64,000 nt of DNA from Paenibacillus_F sp047238265 (GTDB lineage: Bacteria > Bacillota > Bacilli > Paenibacillales > NBRC-103111). The stretch is taken from positions 5,642,001 to 5,706,000 of the forward strand of contig NZ_JBDFMM010000001.1 in the NCBI RefSeq assembly GCF_047238265.1, written 5' to 3'. Numbering within the stretch: position 1 is the stretch's first letter; each line of letters opens with the position of its first letter. Both the position numbers and the translations under genes were made by a program. The notes beneath the pieces were generated by a model. That model was not told the DNA's origin, did no database searches, and was given only the letters and a program-made list of their open reading frames with translations. Positions 27,455 to 36,218 of the stretch are shown piece by piece.

Positions 27455-27805
27455 GCCTTCACTTCCTTAATGTAGGTATTCTTCTAAATCGCCGTTATCT
27501 ATGTTCACGCTTAAAATCCGCTTTTCTTGCCAAAATATTCTACTTCTTAATACTGCCACAAAGTCACAAATCAAAGCAATGCCCCTTCTATTAAATTTGA
27601 CATAAGGCGACATTAAGAAAAGCCGCAATCACGGTTTCCCGTCATGCACGGCTTTCGTCCGAAACGCTTTCTATAACGCGGCAGCCGACTCCTTTAAAAA
27701 GAAGCATAACCCGCACCGCTCGTAACTTCCGGCGCAAGGTGCCCGGCGTCACATGACGGTGGCCAACCATGAGACAGGAATGTACCTGTCCGCCCGGTTT
27801 CCCGT
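27455..27805. other. Intergenic region upstream of polysaccharide operon
   Basis: About 350 bases containing the promoter of the ydaJ-like operon. A possible minus-strand pair TTTGAT, 17 bases, TATTAA lies near 27550-27580 but is weak. No gene, RNA structure or repeat stands out. A minus-strand frame at 27642-27944 overlaps the hexosaminidase end and its terminator and is not a gene. Confidence 0.3.
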
Positions 27806-27841
27806 AAAAAAGAAGACCCTCCCTGAAAGGGGAAGGGTCTT
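27806..27841 (-). terminator. Terminator of the GH20 gene
   Basis: AAGACCCT (27813-27820) pairs with AGGGTCTT (27834-27841), with an extra inner CCCT/AGGGG pairing. The minus-strand RNA ends in a U run. Confidence 0.75.
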
Positions 27842-27880
27842 CCGGCCGATCCTTGCGGGCTGCCGATTCCGGCGTCCGGT

Positions 27881-29791
27881 TTAGAACGGATTCATGACGT
27901 GGAAAAAGACGTTTGGCGACGCCATCCGGTAGTAGAAGCTGCACCAGCCGACGCCTTTGTTCGTGAACCGGTTAGACGTGCTGTACAGCAGGCGTTCCTG
28001 CTCCAGCTCCTCGATCCGGCCGATCCGGCCTTCGGCATAGTCCAGAAGCCGGACGGAAGCCGTGTCCAGACGGCTCAACACGCCGCCGTACCGGATGTCG
28101 ATGATTTCCCATCCGAAAGGCTTGAACATGCTCAGCCACTGGGTTCTGTGAGCGGCACGCAGGGCACGCACCGCTTCCGCGATCTCCGGAAGCACATCTT
28201 CCGCGATACGCTTCAGCGTATCCTTGTCGCCCGTATCGTACGCGCGCTTGAGTTCGATGCCGATCTCGCTCTTGCGCTTCAGCACGCCGGCCAGTTTCTC
28301 CGGCACGTCGAAGATATAATCGAGCGCCTCGGCCGGGTTGCGCCTGCTGCGGATGTCCTGCTCCACTTTCGCGTAGTGGGCGGACATCTCCAGACCCTCA
28401 ATCTGCTTGTCGAACAAGCCGAGCAGCACATCCTGATACAGCAGGAACTTCGACGGGTTGCTCTGCTTGCGGTTGTCGGGCTCCGAGCCCGGCGTCTCGT
28501 CCAGATATTTCATCTGGAGATAGGCTTCCGCCTCTAGGCCGGTACAGAACTTCACACGCTCGGCGAGCACTGCCCAGTCCGGGGAACCCTCCGTATACGC
28601 GTGCTCCGCGTAGAACTGCAGGCCGAGCAGCGCGATGTACGGGTTGCTCTCCATCCCGTCGTCGCCCCACATGGTGGCATAGGCTTCACGGATGCCGTGC
28701 TTCTTGTTCACGCGCAGCGCGGCGTCGGTCGCTTTCAGCGACAAGCCGTAGTTCACGCCGAACGTGTTGAACACCCAGACGCCGCCGGCGTAGACGAGAT
28801 TGCAGCCGAGCGGAGCGTGCTGGGCAATCTGGCTTTCGTAGTCTTCTTCTTCGGTATGGACGTAATCCCAATACACCAGGTCGACGTCTTTGGGAATACG
28901 GGCGGCCATTTCAGCCGGAATTTGCGTATCCTTGTTGTAATGCTCGCTGCCCGTGCCGGAAGCCAGCTTGAGGAACATATCGCTCCACATCATCGCTTTC
29001 AGTCCGCGGCGGCGCGTCATGTCCAGCACCTTATCCAGGTGGGAAATCATAATGTCAAAACGGCTCGTAAACCCGTTCTTGTCCAAATATTTGCCGCGGC
29101 CCAATTCTTCCGCCTCGTCCATGCCGATGTGGATTTTACGGCTGCGGAACGGAGCGCTGGCCGCATCGATCATCTTCTCGACGAGCTCGTCCGTTTTGTC
29201 GTAGCCGACCAGAAGAGCGCCCTTCGTGTCTTTGTATTCCTTGACGGGCTCCCATTTCAGGAATTCTTCCAGGTGGGCAAGCGTCTGGATGCTAGGAAAC
29301 GCTTCGATACCGAACTGATCCGCATAATCGTCGATCTCTTTCAATTCCGCTTGCGTGTAGCGCCCGCGCATATAGCCGAAATACGGCTGTCCTTCGATCT
29401 CATACGTATCCTCAAGATACAGCATGACCGTATTCATGCCCATCAGTGCCATTTTGCGGATCATGAATTTAAAGCTTTCAATCGTCAGCACACCGTTGCG
29501 GGACAAGTCGAACATCGGCCCGACTACGTCCAGATGCTGCTTCTCCCGGATGCTGAACGCCTCTCCCCCGCGTCCGTGCTGCACAAGAAGGCCGAGCGCG
29601 CGGTAAAACTGGTGCTTTTGTCCGTAACGGATGTAAGCCGATCCCTGCTCCAGGCCCACTTCCAAATCGCCGGAAGACGGCTCCACGGCAACTTTCAATC
29701 CGTCTTCGCCCTCCGTGACGGAAAGCTCCTGCAGCAATACCTGAAGACCCGGCTGCAGACCTGTCAAATCTCCTTCGAAACGCAATTTCAT
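27881..29791 (-). CDS. Glycoside hydrolase family 20 (beta-N-acetylhexosaminidase)
   Basis: A 636-residue exo-hydrolase that removes terminal N-acetylhexosamine by substrate-assisted catalysis. The N-terminal GH20b-like domain (to about residue 85) is followed by the barrel (VVGPMFDLSRNGVLTIESFK; GMNTVMLYLEDTYEI). The catalytic Asp-Glu pair lies in KIHIGMDEAEELGRG. There is no signal peptide, so it is probably cytoplasmic and acts on imported oligosaccharides. GGGAGG supports ATG 29791. It is next to a secreted PL8 lyase on the same strand but separated by a terminator, so the two are separate units that may share a pathway of glycan degradation (inference). Confidence 0.92.
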   Translation of the reverse strand: MKLRFEGDLTGLQPGLQVLLQELSVTEGEDGLKVAVEPSSGDLEVGLEQGSAYIRYGQKHQFYRALGLLVQHGRGGEAFSIREKQHLDVVGPMFDLSRNGVLTIESFKFMIRKMALMGMNTVMLYLEDTYEIEGQPYFGYMRGRYTQAELKEIDDYADQFGIEAFPSIQTLAHLEEFLKWEPVKEYKDTKGALLVGYDKTDELVEKMIDAASAPFRSRKIHIGMDEAEELGRGKYLDKNGFTSRFDIMISHLDKVLDMTRRRGLKAMMWSDMFLKLASGTGSEHYNKDTQIPAEMAARIPKDVDLVYWDYVHTEEEDYESQIAQHAPLGCNLVYAGGVWVFNTFGVNYGLSLKATDAALRVNKKHGIREAYATMWGDDGMESNPYIALLGLQFYAEHAYTEGSPDWAVLAERVKFCTGLEAEAYLQMKYLDETPGSEPDNRKQSNPSKFLLYQDVLLGLFDKQIEGLEMSAHYAKVEQDIRSRRNPAEALDYIFDVPEKLAGVLKRKSEIGIELKRAYDTGDKDTLKRIAEDVLPEIAEAVRALRAAHRTQWLSMFKPFGWEIIDIRYGGVLSRLDTASVRLLDYAEGRIGRIEELEQERLLYSTSNRFTNKGVGWCSFYYRMASPNVFFHVMNPF

Positions 29792-30103
29792 TAGCGGTTT
29801 CCTCCCCGATTGTTTTCCTGTTCCCGGCTTCGCCGGTCTCTTTTTGTATGGGCATAAAGACCGAATCTCACGATGACTGAAAGCTCTTTACACCGTTTCA
29901 TCGAGTCAAAAGCTTCAATAAACTCCGAATAAGCCTGTCTCCGCACGGACAGGGTAATTTCCCTCCCGCAGAAACTCTCCTCAAAAAGTCCGGGTCCTTG
30001 CCGAACGGATGCGTGTAACCGTTTTTTTCACCCAGATACTACGTTCTACAGACCGACGGATTGTCCTTCTCGCAACCGTATTCAAATAATTGATTAGGTT
30101 AAA

Positions 30104-30118
30104 AGAAAATGTTTTCAA
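30104..30118 (-). promoter_or_regulatory. Weak candidate cre site upstream of GH20 gene
   Basis: Minus strand TTGAAAACATTTTCT matches the catabolite-response consensus WTGNAANCGNWNNCW except for one position (A for the central G). It lies over 300 bases upstream of the GH20 start; its TTGAAA could also be a -35 element. The remaining gap 29792-30162 shows nothing else clear. Confidence 0.3.
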
Positions 30119-30162
30119 TGCGGCATTAAAACATTCCGGTACGGGAGCCGCTCCCACGAATG

Positions 30163-30206
30163 AAAAAAGCTGCCCCGTCAGGTCCGGAGACCGCGGGACA
30201 GCCTTT
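30163..30206 (-). terminator. Terminator of the PL8 gene
   Basis: Minus strand GCTGTCCCG pairs with CGGGGCAGC (one G-U pair) and is followed by six U. It lies 40 bases after the PL8 stop. Confidence 0.75.
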
Positions 30207-30245
30207 ATATAGATGAAACCCGAAACGAATATATACGTCCGTTTT

Positions 30246-33200
30246 CTATGGAGCCGTAATTTTCAGAACAGGCCGGCTTGCGGCTGCGGCATTTTCCTTG
30301 CTCGCATAGCTGGCGTACGTATCCGAGCCGTTAGTGAGGGAGCGGATCTCAACGGCTATCCTCTTATCCCCGGAAGCCAGGGCCCGCTGTACCGCCTCCG
30401 AAACGTCGATCATGACAGGACTGCCGGCGGCAGGCACTTTCCACTCGGCCAGAGGCAGGCCCGGCACAGGTTTGGTGCTCCAGGTCAGCGATTTCTCGTC
30501 CCACTGCGCGGAAACGAGCCTGGCCTGATGGGTGACGGCCTTGGCCGGAGAATCAATCGGCATCAGGACAATCGCAGCCCGGCCGGCTGCGCCCGTATAC
30601 GACGATAGGTCGAACTGAACGAGGGCGCTCCGGTTGTAGCTCACCGCCTCGTTCTTCACTTCCATGAAGCCCGCGGTTCCGTAGTTCGTGCCCGCATAGC
30701 TGCCGTCCCTTACAGTCGCGTCGCCCTTGGCGGGAAGCGTGACGGCGGCAGCGTTCGAGAACTTCGCGCGGAACGTCCTGCCGTAAGAACCGTTTACGTC
30801 CACCGAGAGCTTCAGCGTCGGGCTCGACTGAATAACCCCAATCCCCGGTTCCAGGAAAACGGCGCCGCTGTAGCTGCGGTTGATTTCGACCTGAATCGTG
30901 CCGCTGTTCTGCTGGGTCGGATCGGAGACGGAAACGTCCAGTCCGTCCGCGCTTTCTTTGACCAGAACGGAGGCTTTTTTATCCACGGTCAGGAAATCCG
31001 TGCCGTCCGCTTTGACCGTCTTGATACCGTCCTGCCAGAAATTTGCGGCGGTCAGGTTCAAGGTTTTCTCTTTGACGGCCTGGACCGCCGTCGTGTTTTC
31101 CAGAATGGCGATATCCGGATTGGCGGCATAGCCCTGCACCTGCGCCCGGCTGCGGTTCGGCAGCGTGACATAGCTGTAGGAAGCGTTCGAAGGATTCACG
31201 CCGTGATCCATCCAGAGAGTCAAATAGTCGGCGCTTTTCATTTCCTTGTAGCCGCTCAACACCAGCTTGGGACGGTAGCTTGCATTCGGATTCTCGCGGC
31301 TTGCGTAAGCGACCGTTCCGTCCGGGTCCGCAGGCGACGAAGCATAGATGCGCAGGGAGAACACCTTCCGGTTGTTCGCCAAGGCGTTCTGCAGCGCCTG
31401 GGACACGTCGATCGTGACGGGGGTTCCCGCCTGCATGCCCGACCACTGCTGGACCGGACTAAGCGGACTCGAGACCGGTTTGTTCGTCCAGAGCAGGCCG
31501 GTTTCCGTCCAGGAGTTGTCCGGAACCCATTCCGCCGTATGCTGGACCGCTTTAGCCGTAGGTCCGATCGCAGTCGGGACGAGCGTGACTTTAGCGCTGT
31601 CGAACTTGACTTGCCCGGGCACGAAATTCGTCAAGTCGAACTTCAGATACGTTTCTCTGGCGTAGCCGTTGGCGTCGTTTTTGACAACCACCGTCGGCTC
31701 CGCGCCATGGTTTCCTTCATTGGAACGAACATAAGAATCTTCCGTTCCCATTACGTTATACACGCCGGGCGTCGCCTCGTTGATTTCGTTCCAGGAGCCG
31801 GTTCTTGTTTCACGGGACGCCTTCAAAGCGGCCGAACCCGGGAAATAGTACCCTGTACTGGACGATTCCCCGCCCGTATTGCCCTGCAGGTACGCCCAGT
31901 TCGTTCCGGGCAGAGCCGACGACCAGCCGGAAGCCGCAGGCTGGGCCGTTCCGTTCACGGCGAACTCGTTGCCTCCGGCAATCTTGCGGTTCTCCACGAT
32001 AGTCTCCACCTTGCGGGGAGAACTGTCCCATCCGCTGCCGGTCTGGCCGGAATTCGTGATACCCGCTCCGAGCGATACGATCTCGTCATCGAACATGAAC
32101 CACGACTTCTTCGCCGTCAGATTGGAGGGAGTCAGAATGGCCCCTCCGCTGCCGATATCGCCGGGCGACTTCAGGTCCATGCCGGCGGCGCCGTAAGTTC
32201 CCAGCAGCTCCGCGCCGCCCGCCCACCGGTTCGGGCTCAGATAGCTTGTCCAGTTGCTGCTGTTCGTACGGGTCTGCGTATCGACGGTTGTGCCCGGGAG
32301 CCGGTACCGGTTTACCGTCGGCCAGAAGTTGTCGTACTGGCCGCTGTCCGCGTTGTACAGGTAAGTCATCCCGTCCCCGGTATACCAGCCCTGTACGTTG
32401 TTTTTATTGCCCGATTCGTATTTATCGACCCGGTTGGACGACAGGCTGAGCCCGAAACCGAAGCCCGGGCGCAGGTGCACGGCACGGTCCTGGTTCGCGT
32501 AGATCGAGGTTCCCGTCTTCTCCCCTCTGGACGGAACCGGCGAATTTGCGATCTGTTTGAGCTGAAAATACTGGTACATCGAAGAGGAATCCAGAATCTG
32601 ATTGGTGGTATCCTTGCTTAACCAGTATTTCAGCATGCCCTGAATGGCCTGCTTCGGGTTGTCCGGGTACTTCTCCCCCATCTGTTCATTCGTGGACGGA
32701 GCCGTAAGCAGGAGGTAACCGATGGAGGCGATGAGCCCTTTGCCGGTCAGAACCGGTCCGCTGTCCGTATTTCCCAGCGCCGGTCCGTAGGCAATGTTTC
32801 TGCCTCTTACCATGTCCATTACATTGCCGTCGTATATAAACGGCTCTACGGAATCGAACACCCACTTATAAACGTTCCATTTGCCCGCATCGGTCACGTC
32901 CCACTGGGTACCCTGCAGCGTGTATAGCAGGATTCCGATATCGTTCAGCAGAGTGGTTCCGTAGCCCCCGATATAGGGCATCGCCGCGTGCTGGATAAAG
33001 GAACCGTCCTGATAAAAGCCGTCGCGGGCCGGCGTATTCGGAGCCGAAGCCGGATTCACGTACGCAAAAACGCTGCCGAGCGCGTCCCTCGCGTTCGTTA
33101 TTTTGGCGGCATCTTTCACCAGAATGCCCCGGTAGGCGACCGAAACGGCCTGATCGAGCAGATTGGCTCCGGTCATAACCGGGCTTCCGCTCACTGTTCT

Positions 33201-33848
33201 TGCCGCCGAATCCGGAATAAACCGGTTCACCGCATTCATATAATTCGTTAGCCGGACGGCGCTTAAATCATCCCGCATCAGAATGCCGATCTTGGTCAGC
33301 GCCTGAGGCACGCCGATCTGCCAGTGATACCAGTTGCCGTAAGGAGTCACGCTTGTGTTGTACTTCTGCGTATAAAGCCAGTCGAGGGCGCTCAGCACGT
33401 CATTTTTCAGAGCCGCATTTCCGTAAAAGGAGGAGCCCGGCGTATAGTATGCCGTAATCATCGATAGCAGGCGGTTATACGAATTGGTGATATCCCCCGA
33501 TTTTGTATAGCTGTCCGTGCTTGTAAAAGGGAGGTCGATCCACAAATAAGTCCGGTCCGCTCCGCGGTTCAGGATATCCCACATTCCTTTGCCGCTTGAG
33601 CAGGGGGCCGAGGCTGCCGCACAGGAAGAAACGGCGCTGTCCATTTTGGCAAGCTTGTCTTGCAGAAGAGGGTCGGAAACAGGAAGGGAGTATTGATCGT
33701 CTCCCAAAATCAAATGAAGCAGCTTTAAACGCATGCCGTCATAAGCATCCTCCGCCCGGACCGGCCGCGTTCCCGCACCGAACAAGGTAAAGACAAGGGA
33801 AAAACAGAGGATCACGGCAAGATAAGATGTTTTTGTCAGACGGTACAT
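30246..33848 (-). CDS. Secreted polysaccharide lyase family 8 with two DNRLRE domains
   Basis: A very large secreted enzyme (about 1200 residues) of the hyaluronate/chondroitin/xanthan lyase family, which cleaves uronic-acid polymers by beta-elimination. A signal peptide ends near AEDAYDG (cleavage after VRA, about residue 34). The alpha-barrel carries Asn in NWYHWQIGVP (about 174), His in FIQHAAMPYIGGYG (about 289) with Tyr nine residues on, and Arg in MVRGRNIAYG. Residues about 695-870 are a DNRLRE-type beta domain inserted into the PL8 middle domain, between TGSWNEIN and DYLTLWMDHG, which are normally close together. A second DNRLRE domain forms the C-terminus (about 1037 to end). GGAGGAGG favours ATG 33848 over ATG 33854. 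A cre box lies just upstream. Confidence 0.92.
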   Translation of the reverse strand: MYRLTKTSYLAVILCFSLVFTLFGAGTRPVRAEDAYDGMRLKLLHLILGDDQYSLPVSDPLLQDKLAKMDSAVSSCAAASAPCSSGKGMWDILNRGADRTYLWIDLPFTSTDSYTKSGDITNSYNRLLSMITAYYTPGSSFYGNAALKNDVLSALDWLYTQKYNTSVTPYGNWYHWQIGVPQALTKIGILMRDDLSAVRLTNYMNAVNRFIPDSAARTVSGSPVMTGANLLDQAVSVAYRGILVKDAAKITNARDALGSVFAYVNPASAPNTPARDGFYQDGSFIQHAAMPYIGGYGTTLLNDIGILLYTLQGTQWDVTDAGKWNVYKWVFDSVEPFIYDGNVMDMVRGRNIAYGPALGNTDSGPVLTGKGLIASIGYLLLTAPSTNEQMGEKYPDNPKQAIQGMLKYWLSKDTTNQILDSSSMYQYFQLKQIANSPVPSRGEKTGTSIYANQDRAVHLRPGFGFGLSLSSNRVDKYESGNKNNVQGWYTGDGMTYLYNADSGQYDNFWPTVNRYRLPGTTVDTQTRTNSSNWTSYLSPNRWAGGAELLGTYGAAGMDLKSPGDIGSGGAILTPSNLTAKKSWFMFDDEIVSLGAGITNSGQTGSGWDSSPRKVETIVENRKIAGGNEFAVNGTAQPAASGWSSALPGTNWAYLQGNTGGESSSTGYYFPGSAALKASRETRTGSWNEINEATPGVYNVMGTEDSYVRSNEGNHGAEPTVVVKNDANGYARETYLKFDLTNFVPGQVKFDSAKVTLVPTAIGPTAKAVQHTAEWVPDNSWTETGLLWTNKPVSSPLSPVQQWSGMQAGTPVTIDVSQALQNALANNRKVFSLRIYASSPADPDGTVAYASRENPNASYRPKLVLSGYKEMKSADYLTLWMDHGVNPSNASYSYVTLPNRSRAQVQGYAANPDIAILENTTAVQAVKEKTLNLTAANFWQDGIKTVKADGTDFLTVDKKASVLVKESADGLDVSVSDPTQQNSGTIQVEINRSYSGAVFLEPGIGVIQSSPTLKLSVDVNGSYGRTFRAKFSNAAAVTLPAKGDATVRDGSYAGTNYGTAGFMEVKNEAVSYNRSALVQFDLSSYTGAAGRAAIVLMPIDSPAKAVTHQARLVSAQWDEKSLTWSTKPVPGLPLAEWKVPAAGSPVMIDVSEAVQRALASGDKRIAVEIRSLTNGSDTYASYASKENAAAASRPVLKITAP

Positions 33849-33880
33849 GGGCATACCTCCTCCATTTTATTAAGAGTACT

Positions 33881-33895
33881 ATGAAAGCGCTATCT
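33881..33895 (-). promoter_or_regulatory. cre (CcpA) site controlling the PL8 gene
   Basis: ATGAAAGCGCTATCT (plus-strand reading) fits the consensus WTGNAANCGNWNNCW at every defined position. It lies 33 bases before the PL8 start codon and just downstream of a minus-strand TATAAT (33911-33916), a position where CcpA represses. The enzyme is therefore probably shut off by preferred sugars. Confidence 0.65.
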
Positions 33896-34067
33896 TTTCC
33901 ATCATACGGGATTATATCGTCTTCAACGTGCAACTTTTTTACTTGTATGGGTCTTATTTTGACTTCCATAATTTACATTTTTGACTTTAATAGCATTTTT
34001 CTAGTAATCTGATAAAGTGGCTTCTTGCACCCCTCACGTCATTATAAGCATTCTTTGCCCTGCGAGA

Positions 34068-34096
34068 TTGTAACTTATGACACCTGGGTATTATAT
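34068..34096 (+). promoter_or_regulatory. Possible promoter of the POT transporter gene
   Basis: TTGTAA (34068-34073), 17 bases, TTATAT (34091-34096), about 65 bases before the start codon. The rest of the 33849-34161 divergent gap holds the PL8 control sites and is otherwise AT-rich and featureless. Confidence 0.4.
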
Positions 34097-34161
34097 CTTA
34101 TGGGAAAAACTTACTTGGCTCCGCCCAGAAATAGAATCGTTTAAACAGGGGAGATTGGTTT

Positions 34162-35649
34162 ATGCCGGCTATCGACAAACAGAAAATCGTAGAAAGTGTA
34201 CCCCAAAAGGGGTTTTTCGGACATCCCAAGGGGCTGTTCACCTTATTTTTTACAGAGTTTTGGGAGCGATTTTCCTATTACGGAATGAAAGCTATCCTTG
34301 TTTTTTACATGTATTACGAAGTGACCCGCGGCGGTCTCGGCTTCCCGGAAGGAACCGCATTGGCCATTGTGTCCATTTACGGTTCCCTCGTGTATATGTC
34401 GGGGATCATCGGAGGTTGGCTCGCCGACCGGCTGCTCGGTACTTCACGAGCCGTGTTCTACGGCGGAATTCTGATCATGTTCGGGCATCTCGTGCTCGCC
34501 GTGCCGGGGAATGTCGCTCTCTTCTTCGTCTCGATGGTGCTGATCGTGCTCGGTACCGGGCTGCTTAAGCCCAACGTATCCAGTATCGTAGGTGAAATTT
34601 ACAGCGAACAGGATACCCGCCGCGATTCCGGCTTCAGTATTTTCTATATGGGAATTAACCTGGGCGGTTTCCTCTCTCCGCTTATCGTGGGAACGGTGGG
34701 AATGAAAAACTTTCACCTCGGCTTCGGCCTTGCGGCTATCGGGATGTTCCTCGGACTGGTTCTGTTCGTTCTGACCAAGAAGAAGAACCTCGGGCTTGCC
34801 GGAACTGTCGTCGCTAACCCCATGTCCCCTGCCGAGAAGAAGAAAGTTTTCACGATTATGGGAATAGGGATTGTCGTAGTGGCCGTCCTGGTTGCCATCG
34901 CCATCCCGGCGGGCCTGCTGACCTTCTCCACGTTTATCAAGCTCATCGGGGTGCTCGGTCTTCTGATTCCGACGATTTACTTCATCGTTATGTACAGAAG
35001 CCCCAAAACCACGGCGGTAGAACGCTCGCGCCTCGTGGCTTATATCCCGCTGTTTATCGCGTCGATCATGTTCTGGGCCATTCAGGAGCAGGGCTCCACG
35101 ATTCTGGCCAACTACGCGGATAAACGGACCCAGCTGGACTTCATGGGCCTGAACATTTCGCCCGCCTGGTTCCAGTCGCTCAATCCGCTGTTCATTATCG
35201 TTTTCGCGCCCGTCTTCGCGTGGCTGTGGATGCGGCTCGGCGACCGCCAGCCGACGATTCCGAAGAAGTTCTCGCTCGGCCTGCTGTTCGCCGGCTTGTC
35301 CTTCCTCGTCATCCTGCTGCCGGCCTACTTCGGCGGAGACGCCCTGGTGAATCCGCTGTGGCTGGTGCTCAGCTACTTTATCGTCGTAGTCGGCGAATTG
35401 TGCTTGTCGCCCGTCGGCCTATCCGCTACGACGAAGCTTGCGCCCGCGGCCTTCACGGCCCAGACGATGAGCCTGTGGTTCTTGTCCAACGCGGCGGCGC
35501 AGGCGATCAACGCGCAGATCGTCAAGTTCTACACGCCTGAGACGGAGATGGTTTATTTCGGCGTTATTGGCGGAGCCGCCATCGTGCTCAGCCTGGTGCT
35601 CTACGTGCTGTCTCCGAAAATTCAGGGCTACATGAAGGGTGTAAAATAA
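34162..35649 (+). CDS. Proton-dependent oligopeptide transporter (POT/PTR2, DtpT type)
   Basis: A 495-residue symporter that imports di- and tripeptides with protons. The helix-1 motif FTEFWERFSYYGMKAIL contains the family ExxERFxYY signature. GTGLLKPNVSSIVGEIY with RRDSGFSIFYMGINLGGFLS is the second PTR signature, and FWAIQEQGSTI is the helix-7 motif. About 14 helices are expected. GGGGAG precedes ATG 34162. It is monocistronic, with its own terminator. Confidence 0.95.
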   Translation: MPAIDKQKIVESVPQKGFFGHPKGLFTLFFTEFWERFSYYGMKAILVFYMYYEVTRGGLGFPEGTALAIVSIYGSLVYMSGIIGGWLADRLLGTSRAVFYGGILIMFGHLVLAVPGNVALFFVSMVLIVLGTGLLKPNVSSIVGEIYSEQDTRRDSGFSIFYMGINLGGFLSPLIVGTVGMKNFHLGFGLAAIGMFLGLVLFVLTKKKNLGLAGTVVANPMSPAEKKKVFTIMGIGIVVVAVLVAIAIPAGLLTFSTFIKLIGVLGLLIPTIYFIVMYRSPKTTAVERSRLVAYIPLFIASIMFWAIQEQGSTILANYADKRTQLDFMGLNISPAWFQSLNPLFIIVFAPVFAWLWMRLGDRQPTIPKKFSLGLLFAGLSFLVILLPAYFGGDALVNPLWLVLSYFIVVVGELCLSPVGLSATTKLAPAAFTAQTMSLWFLSNAAAQAINAQIVKFYTPETEMVYFGVIGGAAIVLSLVLYVLSPKIQGYMKGVK

Positions 35650-35662
35650 AATGTTTACGGCG

Positions 35663-35690
35663 AACCTCCGGTGCAAACCGGAGGTTTTTT
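35663..35690 (+). terminator. Terminator of the POT transporter gene
   Basis: AACCTCCGG (35663-35671) pairs with CCGGAGGTT (35678-35686), six-base loop, then a T run. Confidence 0.88.
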
Positions 35691-35803
35691 AGCTTCCGGA
35701 ACTTAGAGAGACGCGGAATACGCCCCTTTTCTGCTGCCGTTCTCCGGGCCGCCTATCCTCTTTGCAAAGCATTCTCCTGCTCACTAGCATACCTTTAGAA
35801 CCA

Positions 35804-35832
35804 TTGACAATAATTCCCTGTTGAATTACGAT
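35804..35832 (+). promoter_or_regulatory. Promoter of the ArsR-OYE operon
   Basis: TTGACA (35804-35809), 17 bases, TACGAT (35827-35832). The -10 is followed directly by ATTTCCAGAAA, similar to the half sites of the inverted repeat at 36166-36187. Confidence 0.5.
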
Positions 35833-35882
35833 ATTTCCAGAAACACAAAAATACCAGCAATTCTTGAAAGCGGGTTTTCGCA

Positions 35883-36152
35883 GTGACCGATGATTGCGCG
35901 GTTAAAGTCTACAAAGCTCTCGGCGAAAGCACGCGTTTGCAGATCGTCCGGATGCTGGTCAAACGGCGGGAACTGGCCTGCCTGGAGATGGCCGGATTGT
36001 TGAATAACACGGCCGCCTCCACTTTGACGCATCACTTGAAGCCGCTTCTCGAATGCGGAGTGATTGCCGTCCGTAAGGAAGGAACGTTCCGTTACTACCG
36101 CATACAACGGCATGTTCTGGAACAATACGCGCCTTATCTGCTTGGAGAGTAA
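35883..36152 (+). CDS. ArsR family transcriptional regulator
   Basis: An 89-residue winged-helix protein: VKVYKALGESTRLQIVRMLV, AGLLNNTAASTLTHHLKPLL and CGVIAVRKEGTFRYYRI define the ArsR fold. Three Cys are present (residues 5, 33 and 57) but not the CxC metal motif of ArsR/SmtB, so the signal is unclear. The start is GTG 35883; the ribosome site is weak. It precedes an Old Yellow Enzyme gene by 66 bases on the same strand, with an inverted repeat between them, and probably represses it. This arrangement resembles redox- or electrophile-sensing reductase operons. Confidence 0.87.
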   Translation: MTDDCAVKVYKALGESTRLQIVRMLVKRRELACLEMAGLLNNTAASTLTHHLKPLLECGVIAVRKEGTFRYYRIQRHVLEQYAPYLLGE

Positions 36153-36165
36153 CCCGCACACTTGT

Positions 36166-36187
36166 TATTTCGGTATTTGCAGAAATA
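36166..36187. promoter_or_regulatory. Inverted repeat before the Old Yellow Enzyme gene
   Basis: TATTTC (36166-36171) and GAAATA (36182-36187) form a perfect inverted repeat with 10-base spacing, in the gap between the ArsR and reductase genes. Candidate operator. Confidence 0.4.
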
Positions 36188-36218
36188 TAAAATTAACAAA
36201 TAACGGAGGAGAGTTACG

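Noticed and set aside
27642..27944. 100-codon minus-strand frame overlapping the end of the GH20 gene
   Set aside because: It spans the GH20 terminator and overlaps coding sequence in another frame.
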